From: Spiroplasma chinense
GTDB taxonomy: Bacteria > Bacillota_I > Bacilli_A > Mycoplasmatales > Mycoplasmataceae
Direction of reading: 5' to 3'
NCBI RefSeq assembly: GCF_008086545.1
Contig: NZ_CP043026.1
Location: forward strand, 1-64,000
DNA: 64,000 bases
Part shown: positions 57,732 to 64,000 of the stretch, in pieces
How the letters are laid out: every line of letters starts with the position of its first letter
How positions within the stretch are numbered: position 1 is the stretch's first letter
Made by a program: the position numbers and the translations under genes
The notes under the pieces: model-generated
What the model was told of the DNA's origin: nothing
The model's input: the letters and a program-made list of their open reading frames with translations, nothing else
Databases searched by the model: none

Positions 57732-57885
57732 TTGCTATTCGTACCGAAGAAAGTAACTGGGATTTATCCCTTAATTTGTTACCGAGGAATGAAACTACAT
57801 ATATAATCTGTTTGTTTAAGAGCGGATAATTAGTGTATTTTTAATTTGCCTCGGAAACTATTTTCCGAGGTTTTATTTTGATCTA
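57732..57885 (+). promoter_or_regulatory. Ribosomal protein L10 leader
   Basis: The sequence ACCGAAGAAAGTAAC ... TTACCGAGGAATGAAAC is the conserved kink-turn region of the L10 leader that binds L10(L12)4 and represses the operon. It ends in CCTCGGAAA-CTA-TTTTCCGAGG followed by a T-run (57849-57878), an intrinsic terminator that can be used for attenuation. Confidence 0.85.
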
Positions 57886-57918
57886 ACTTATAGAATAGTA
57901 AAAAGGAGGTCATTACTA

Positions 57919-58419
57919 GTGTCAGTTTCAAGACCGGCTCATGCCAAAAAAAATGATATCGTTAAAGAAATTTCAGAAAAAATCAAAAACTGTAAAGGTA
58001 TGGTTATTGCTGAATACAAAAATTTAACTGTTGAACAAATGACAAATTTAAGAAACAAAGCTCGTGAACAAGGGATCTTTATTAAAGTTTATAAAGACTC
58101 ATTAGTTTCAAGAGCAGTTAGTGAATTAAAAATTGAAGGATTAGATGCTTACTTAACTCAACAAAATGTTTACATTTTCTCAGATGAAGAAGCTCTATAC
58201 CCTGCAAAATTAGTTTCAGAGTTTGCAAAAACAAACAAAGACTTAGTACTTAAAGCAGGTATATACGAAGGAAACGTTATGGATACACAAGCAATCAACG
58301 AAATTGCTTCTCTTCCATCAAAAGACGAACTTTACTCAATGTTTGCTTCATCACTTATCTACCCATTACGTCAATTTATGTTGACTGTAAAAGAAATAGC
58401 AAATACAAGATCAGAATAA
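57919..58419 (+). CDS. rplJ: 50S ribosomal protein L10
   Basis: 166 aa. GTG start (MSVSRPAHAKKNDIVKEI), 10 nt after AAAAGGAGG. L10 features: GMVIAEYKNLTVEQMTNLRNKAREQG and the C-terminal helix that recruits L7/L12. Preceded by its autoregulatory leader. Confidence 0.95.
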   Translation: MSVSRPAHAKKNDIVKEISEKIKNCKGMVIAEYKNLTVEQMTNLRNKAREQGIFIKVYKDSLVSRAVSELKIEGLDAYLTQQNVYIFSDEEALYPAKLVSEFAKTNKDLVLKAGIYEGNVMDTQAINEIASLPSKDELYSMFASSLIYPLRQFMLTVKEIANTRSE

Positions 58420-58482
58420 TTTAATTAAAGTGTACTAATAGCACAATAAAAAAAAGAAATAAATTAAAAGGAGAAAAAAATC

Positions 58483-58848
58483 ATGGCAATTACAAAAGAT
58501 GATATTATTAAAGCTTTAGAAGAAATGAAATTAACTGAATTAAACGACTTAGTTAAAGCAATCGAAGACCACTTTGGTGTTGTTGCAGCAGCAGCTGTTG
58601 CTGCTCCAGCAGCTGGAGGAGCAGATGCTGCACCTTCAGAAGTTAACGTTATGTTAACAAACCCAGGTGGAAACAAAGTTGCAGTTATTAAAATCGTTAA
58701 AGAATTAACTGGATTAGGATTAATGGATGCTAAAAAATTAGTTGACGGAACTCTACCAGTTGCAATTAAAGAAAACGTAAAAGTTGAAGAAGCTGAAGAA
58801 ATCAAAAAACAATTAATGGATGCTGGTGCATCAGTTGATTTAAAATAA
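58483..58848 (+). CDS. rplL: 50S ribosomal protein L7/L12
   Basis: 121 aa. N-terminal dimerisation helix, Ala/Gly/Pro hinge ([13 protein letters not shown]) and C-terminal factor-binding domain ([25 protein letters not shown]). Followed by a strong terminator. Confidence 0.97.
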   Translation: MAITKDDIIKALEEMKLTELNDLVKAIEDHFGVVAAAAVAAPAAGGADAAPSEVNVMLTNPGGNKVAVIKIVKELTGLGLMDAKKLVDGTLPVAIKENVKVEEAEEIKKQLMDAGASVDLK

Positions 58849-58861
58849 TAAATCAAATGCA

Positions 58862-58894
58862 AAATCACTTAGAGAAATCTAAGTGATTTTTTTA
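58862..58894 (+). terminator. rplJ-rplL terminator
   Basis: AAATCACTTAG / CTAAGTGATTT stem with T7. Confidence 0.9.
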
Positions 58895-58940
58895 TGCATT
58901 AAAGATTAAATAGGTTAAAATCATATCTGGGAGGCAGGAA

Positions 58941-59540
58941 ATGTCTAAATCAAACAAAGTAAAATATTTAAAACCATATATTACAAACACAGGTATTGAA
59001 GTTGGAGACTATAGTTATTTTTATTCTTTTAATGGTGAACAAGCATTAAAAGAATTTCAAAATAGAAACGTACTTTATCATTTTCCTGAAATGACAGGAG
59101 ATAAACTTGTCATAGGAAAATTTTGTGCAATTGCAGACGAAGTAAAAATTCTTATGAGTGGTGCAAATCACAGACTACATTCCTATTCAACATATCCTTT
59201 TGATATTTTTAATGAGTTTGAAACTCCAAAAGAGTTAACAAAAAACATTAAATCAAAAGGGGATACTATAATAGGTCATGATGTTTGAATAGGATATGGG
59301 GCTACAATTTTACCAGGTGTTAAAATTGGTAATGGCTCAATTATTGGAGCCAAAGCTGTAGTTACAAAAGACATTGAACCCTACAGTGTAGTGGGAGGAA
59401 ATCCTGCTAAGGTAATTAGAAAAAGATTTGATGATCAAACAATTGCAAAGCTAGAAGCTTTGCAATGATGAGATAAACCAATTGAAGAGATTAAATCATT
59501 ATTACCAGAACTATTAAAAAACAGAGAAGGAGAAAAATAA
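58941..59540 (+). CDS. CatB/Vat-type O-acetyltransferase
   Basis: 199 aa left-handed beta-helix (hexapeptide) acetyltransferase of the xenobiotic acetyltransferase group. [21 protein letters not shown] contains the catalytic His, and [11 protein letters not shown] plus [24 protein letters not shown] and [14 protein letters not shown] are highly like streptogramin acetyltransferases. Acceptor unknown: members acetylate virginiamycin-type streptogramins, chloramphenicol or sugars. Membrane-protein gene follows after 1 nt. Trp codons TGA. Confidence 0.87.
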
Positions 59541-59541
59541 A

Positions 59542-60399
59542 ATGAAAGAATATTTTTCTACGGGTTATAAAAACGCCAAAAAAGATTGAAGAATTAATTT
59601 AATTAAATTCGTTTTATTATTATTTGGAATTTACTTTATGGCACTTGGAATTGCAATTTATATTCCAACTGAAATTGGAGCTAGTCAAGTAGACTTTACA
59701 ACATTTGTTCTTGTTGGTTTAAAAACTGGAACAACCGAAAGATTAGATAACTTCACTAAAGTATATTCAGACATGTTGATTTATTTTTATTTAGTTTTAA
59801 CTTTCATCTCTACTTGTATGGGATTAGTAAATACAATTAGAGCTCACAAAAAAACTATGGAACCAAAAGTTTGAATTGGATTTGTATTTACTCTAATAAC
59901 AAATATAGCCATTACTTTTATTCTTCCAAAAGTAGTTTACTTAAACTCAATGTATGTTACTTATGATGGAGTAAAAGATATGATAATGGTAAACGGTGTT
60001 GTTTCTACTGGGGTTGCTAGTTGAATTTTTGCAGGAGCGTTTATAGTATTTTGTCTAGGAGTTACTTGTTGAGTAAAATCAGGATGAGCAACAGGACCTT
60101 ACAACACTGTTTGTGATGAATTGTTAAAAATGACTAGATTGACATTCCCTATGGCACGTTTAATTTGCGATGCTGCTATGGTAGTTCCTGGTTTAATCTT
60201 GTTATGAGTTATACCAAACGGAGATAAAACTGGATTCTTATTTACAAACCTTTCAATTGGAACTCTTGTATTTGTTTTTGCAACAGGACCACTTTGTGGT
60301 GCTATGAAAAAACTACTAGACAAGATCATCGATTATGACATGTTAAAACGCGGAAATGAAAAAGTAGTTGTTGTAGATAATGAACAAAAAGCCTCTTAG
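59542..60399 (+). CDS. Membrane protein, YczE/YitT-like
   Basis: 285 aa, six to seven hydrophobic segments. The N-terminal part (FGIYFMALGIAIYIPTEIGAS) and GWATGPYNTVCDELLK recall YczE/YitT-type proteins, where G-x-x-P-x-x-x-L repeats are typical. A spiroplasma-mycoplasma membrane family of unknown function. Translationally adjacent to the acetyltransferase. The terminator begins within its last codons. Confidence 0.65.
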
Positions 60400-60413
60400 G
60401 CTTTTTTTATTGC
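60385..60413 (+). terminator. Membrane-protein gene terminator
   Basis: AAAAAGCC-TCTTA-GGCTTTTT plus Ts; the stop codon is in the loop. Confidence 0.85.
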
Positions 60414-60420
60414 TTAATCT

Positions 60421-60455
60421 CAAATAAAATATTCCATATGTTGATATTTTATTTG
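60421..60455. promoter_or_regulatory. 12-bp inverted repeat upstream of mreB
   Basis: CAAATAAAATAT / ATATTTTATTTG with an 11-nt centre (TCCATATGTTG), about 75 bp before mreB. It could be an operator or an insulator hairpin. It lacks a T-run of its own. Confidence 0.45.
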
Positions 60456-60528
60456 GAAATATATTTTAAAAATTCGTACATAAATGGTAATATTAAGTTG
60501 GTAGTAACAAAAAAAATGAGGTGAATGA

Positions 60529-61554
60529 ATGAAAAAAAATGAGAAAAAATTCGTCTCTATTGACCTGGGTACTTCCAACACATTAGTATTTGTTGAGGGA
60601 CAAGGGATTGTTTATAATGAACCATCAATTGTCGCCTACAGAATCCGTGAAAATAAAATAATTGCGGTTGGTGAAGAGGCCTATAAAATGATAGGTAAGG
60701 GAAATAAGACTATTAGAATAGTTAGACCAATGGTCGACGGAATAATTACAGATATAAGAACAACAACAGCACAGCTTAGCTTTATCTTTAAAAAACTAAG
60801 AATCAATTCAACTTTAAAAGGTTGTATCATGTTGCTGGCTTGTCCTTCAGTAATTACCCAGCTTGAAAGAACTGCTCTTATGAAAATAGGATTAAATTTT
60901 GGAGCTTCAAGAGTATTTATTGAAGAGGAAATAAAAATGGCAGCCCTTGGAGGAGGGGTTAACATTTTTGCTCCAACAGGAAGACTTGTTATGGATATTG
61001 GTGGAGGAACTAGTGATATTGGAGTTTTATCTTCGGGTGACTTGGTTCTTTCAAAATCTGTGAAAGTTGCAGGAAATGCTTTTAATGAAGAGATTCAAAA
61101 GTTTGTAAGATCTCAATATGGAATGGATATCGGTTTGAAAACGTCCGAAAGTATAAAAATAAATATCGGGTCCATTGCCAAATATAGTGATGAAAGAAGA
61201 ATGAAAGTGTATGGTAGAGATATAGTGTCTGGATTACCAAGAGAAATTGAAGTAACACCAGAAGAAATACGTGAAGTGTTAAAAGTTCCAGTATCAAGAA
61301 TTATTGATTTAACTGTTCAGGTTTTGGAAGAAACACCCCCAGAATTAGCTGGAGATATCTTTAGAAATGGTATTACCATTTGTGGAGGTGGGGGAATGCT
61401 TAAAGGAATTGACAAATATGTTGCAGATACGCTACAACTACCTGTAGCTATTGGAACACAACCGTTGTTAGCAGTAATTAATGGAACCATACGTTTTGAA
61501 TCATATGTTTATGAGATGATCCAAAGCGAAAATAAAAAAGGCGACTTCTTCTAG
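60529..61554 (+). CDS. mreB: Cell-shape protein MreB
   Basis: 341 aa bacterial actin. Phosphate-1 loop DLGTSNTLVFV (about 12-22), phosphate-2 DIGGGTSDIG (about 155-164), adenosine loop GGGGMLKG (about 285). It forms the helical ribbon in spiroplasmas and drives shape and motility. Here D-L-G-T-S-N with Ser and a divergent E-E-E-I-K-M-A-A catalytic helix resemble spiroplasma MreB paralogues. Ribosome site GAGGTGAA. Single gene between terminators. Confidence 0.95.
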   Translation: MKKNEKKFVSIDLGTSNTLVFVEGQGIVYNEPSIVAYRIRENKIIAVGEEAYKMIGKGNKTIRIVRPMVDGIITDIRTTTAQLSFIFKKLRINSTLKGCIMLLACPSVITQLERTALMKIGLNFGASRVFIEEEIKMAALGGGVNIFAPTGRLVMDIGGGTSDIGVLSSGDLVLSKSVKVAGNAFNEEIQKFVRSQYGMDIGLKTSESIKINIGSIAKYSDERRMKVYGRDIVSGLPREIEVTPEEIREVLKVPVSRIIDLTVQVLEETPPELAGDIFRNGITICGGGGMLKGIDKYVADTLQLPVAIGTQPLLAVINGTIRFESYVYEMIQSENKKGDFF

Positions 61555-61559
61555 TGTAA

Positions 61560-61594
61560 AAAAGCAAAGAGCGATGTAACTCTTTGTTTTTTTA
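61560..61594 (+). terminator. mreB terminator
   Basis: AAAAAAGCAAAGAG / CTCTTTGTTTTTTT with an 8-nt loop. Confidence 0.85.
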
Positions 61595-62159
61595 ATACCC
61601 AAGTAGCAATATATAACACACTTATAATAGACAAATTGAAAATAATTTCTAAAAACACTAGTATTCTGTAAAAAAATTTTGTACTATAACTATGTGAGGA
61701 AAGTTAGTGATAACCTTTTTTAGGTTATTGCAAATATTAACCAACCTATTAATCTGTTTATTGTCTCACCATGTAAAAATAATAAATAAAACTTAATATT
61801 TTATTAAAAAAAGGTACTAAAAGTCATGAGAATTAATTAATCATTAGTAGCCTCTATTAGTAACTATACCTCCTTTAGTAATAATGTTTGTAGAAGTTTC
61901 GGTAAAAATTTTATTGGTGAGAAATAAAGTTTATGAATCTTTAGTTGAGCTGTTCAACCAATCTATTCTTCACAAATATTAAAGTCATAATAAAAGTATT
62001 AAAAATAAATTTCTTCTTATGCATCACTCCTTTTCTATTCTATATAGTGATGTATAAGCTTCATGAGAATTACAAATGCATAGGTGAACAATATACATAT
62101 TTATGTATTTGTTTTTCTATGAAAAATTAACAATCAACAAATAAAAAAAAGAAAGGAAG
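61595..62159. other. Non-coding stretch before the Ig-like lipoprotein gene
   Basis: About 565 bp with no convincing gene. It contains a possible folded RNA (61690-61775): GTGATAACC-TTTTTTA-GGTTATTGC hairpin flanked by GTGAG and CTCAC that could close a larger structure, and an ACCAACCTA element also found at about 46258 and 57598. Three TTAGTA motifs lie at about 61850-61885. A 60-codon TTG-initiated frame (61945-62130) has no ribosome site and biased Cys/Phe content and is not called. Confidence 0.4.
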
Positions 62160-62166
62160 GAGCGAT

Positions 62167-63849
62167 TTGAAAAAAATTCTTGCTTTCTTGGGATCATTTT
62201 CTCTGATAACATCTGGAAGTTCTCTAGCTGTTTCTTGTTATGGAGATATTAATTATCCTTGAGAAGTTGCTGTAAATAACTTAAAAGTTAAAACAAAAGA
62301 AATAACAAATATTAATAATGGATGAAGAAAATTAGGGAATGCTATTTCTGCTTTAAATACACAAATGGAATCTGATCATTCTAAAGGTGTTTTTGTCGGA
62401 GATGAACAACCAACAAATGACTTTCAAGTTTTGTATGTAAATGCAGAAACCTTTGAAAGTAGAGATGAGTTAAGAATATACTACAGAGTTTCTGATTACG
62501 AAAAAGGTGATCATAAAAATCTGGTTTGAGGCGAACTTCAATCATTTACCCAAGAAGTAAAAATCAACTCATTCCAAATTTCTGTTATTGAAGACCAAAA
62601 AATAACACTTGGAGAAACCAAGGTATTAAATATTAACTTAAATGTTTTTGAAGAAGACATAACATTGGGTATGGATGATGCCGAAATAATTGAAGTTAGC
62701 AATTCTAGCGAACAACTTTTTATAACGGGTTTAAAAAAAGGAGAAACTCCTTTAACTTTAAATTTTGGCGTGGATGATAAAGTAACATTTAATGTTCAAG
62801 TTGTTGATAGAGTAATTGACTGAGAACAAGTAGAAATTAGTGATCAAGTAGTTGAAGTAAATTCACAAAAAGAAGCGAACTTACATTTGAATAATTGATC
62901 AAATAAATATACAAAATTATCGTTTGCAGATAAAGATCTAGTAACTGGAGAATTAACAGAAACAGGCTTTATAATTTATGGACATGTACGAGGAGAAACA
63001 ACTGGTTTCTTACATATTGATGAAAATAGAGTGGTTCCGTTTAATGTCTTTGTTATTCCGTCAAGTTTAATCCCAGAAATATTTAGTATTTCAAATCAAA
63101 AAATAAACTTAGGGGAAACTAAAAAAATAACAGTAAGAACTAAAAATTTAGATCCTAAGTTATTAATTATTCAAAACGAAAAGCCATTAACAGTAAAAAC
63201 AACTTTAAACAATGGAGAACTAACATTATTTGGATCAAGAGATGGAACTAGTGAAATTGTAATATTTGCTCATGATGTAGCGCCAGTTAAATTCACTGTA
63301 ACTGTTTATAACCAAGATAAACCAGAGATTTCCAAACAATCCGATTATGTAGCAATAGTGGGTGGAGGTTTAACAAGAAGTTTGAATGTTTCAAATCATA
63401 TATTAGGCACTGAATTAAAGATAAAAGCTTCTAACTCCTTAATAGATGTAAGAGTAGTTGCACAAATACATGAAAATGGAAACGGCTCTATTGGTATTGT
63501 TGCAAACGGGCAAGTTGGAAGAACTTTGGTTACCTTAACTTACAACAGAGCAGAGAATGTTACATTTTGGGTTACTGTTGTAGAAATACCAGAGATTTTG
63601 CCTATTGAAAATGTAGCTATTGCATTAGGTGAAGTAACTAGGCTTGAAGTGAATTTCACTACAGGCCCCTCTTTCCTAATTTTTAAAGTTGAACTCGAAG
63701 TTGAAGGAATTGTAGAAGTTGCCAAAATTTCTACAAGTTCAGCAAAGGGAAATTTTGAAATAACAGCACTTAAAGTTGGTGAAGTTAATGTTACTATTAC
63801 AACAAGATACAATACCAAACCAAGAACGTTTAAAATAACAGTTATATAA
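62167..63849 (+). CDS. Lipoprotein with tandem Ig-like repeats
   Basis: 560 aa, TTG start (MKKILAFLGSFSLITSG...) 5 nt after AAGGAAGGAGCGA. Lipobox AVSC (Cys about 24). After an N-terminal region of about 120 residues come about five beta-rich repeats of 75-85 residues. Each has a strand like Q-K-I-x-L-G-E-T-K-x-L-x-I and ends F-x-V-x-V. They resemble bacterial Ig-like (Big_2) domains and were probably built by duplication. Surface adhesin or host-interaction role is inferred. Last gene of the window. Confidence 0.8.
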
Positions 63850-63890
63850 AAATAAAAACAAACTTTATATGAAAGTTTGTTTTTATTTAC
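63849..63890 (+). terminator. Ig-like lipoprotein gene terminator
   Basis: AAATAAAAACAAACTTT / GAAAGTTTGTTTTTATTT with a 4-5 nt loop, an unusually long stem. The remaining 110 bp to the window end show nothing recognisable. Confidence 0.85.
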
Positions 63891-64000
63891 CCATTTTGTG
63901 TATTTTTGTAATACATGTAGCAAACAAATTTTTAATGTTAAAAATAAAAGAAAAATCAAAAAACCATTGATTTTAGCGTTTATTTCATATAGAATTTGTT

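Noticed and set aside
61945-62130. 60-codon frame with Cys/Phe-rich product
   Set aside because: It starts at TTG without a Shine-Dalgarno, its composition is like random AT-rich sequence, and no family resemblance is seen.

Overview
The window reads as the origin-proximal 64 kb of a mollicute genome, most likely a Spiroplasma or a close Entomoplasmatales relative. It is very AT-rich. In dozens of conserved genes UGA falls where the family has tryptophan, so translation table 4 applies. Many proteins start with the lipoprotein leader seen in spiroplasmas, and there is a spiroplasma-style MreB. Coordinate 1 is the start of dnaA. No rRNA or tRNA gene was recognised. The RNA genes seen are the small SRP RNA and several structured leaders or candidate ncRNAs.

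Layout. 1-8.3 kb: dnaA-dnaN-gyrB-gyrA-serS, with a candidate origin spacer after dnaA. 8.26-8.51 kb: three perfect parS palindromes, then SRP RNA. 8.5-18.8 kb: tadA, dnaX-recR-tmk-holB-trmN6-tilS-ftsH, hslO and a lone ABC ATPase. 18.8-21.0 kb (minus): two tandem old-yellow-enzyme paralogues. 21.3-29.2 kb: DUF1904 gene, dusB, lysS, a divergent AsnA-like gene, ispD, rpsF-ssb-rpsR and rplI-dnaB. 29.3-39.4 kb: lipoprotein, a Met/Pro/Gln-rich protein, ung, an ECF S-component, then the Bacillus-like block cysS-rlmB-sigma factor-rpmG-secE-nusG, a cyclophilin, a candidate 310-nt ncRNA and rplK-rplA. 39.4-43.2 kb (minus): the most unusual locus, described below. 43.2-46.1 kb: a MerR-type regulator with three target genes. 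46.3-53.7 kb: a beta-glucoside PTS, phospho-beta-glucosidase and three HAD phosphatases. 53.7-57.4 kb: an ABC exporter and an acyltransferase. 57.7-58.9 kb: L10 leader with rplJ-rplL. 58.9-64 kb: a Vat-like acetyltransferase, a membrane protein, mreB and an Ig-like-repeat lipoprotein.

The standout locus (minus strand, 43168 to 39380) has the architecture of a microcin-C-type peptide-nucleotide cluster. It has a promoter, a 15-codon peptide gene with a strong G-rich ribosome-binding site, an intrinsic-terminator hairpin directly after that peptide, and a MccB-like E1 adenylating enzyme with an N-terminal peptide-clamp-like region. An oligopeptide-binding-protein-like gene without a signal peptide and an MFS exporter follow. 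The MccB-like and binding-protein-like genes are each broken by a missing base in a 7-nt homopolymer. They are therefore decaying, phase-variable, rescued by slippage, or sequencing artefacts. The peptide ends in Cys rather than the Asn of known MccA peptides.

Housekeeping genes here are tightly packed and often overlap by a few bases. The accessory blocks (OYE pair, peptide cluster, MerR regulon, PTS block, ABC/acyltransferase) sit between conserved operons and are mostly bounded by strong hairpin-plus-T terminators.
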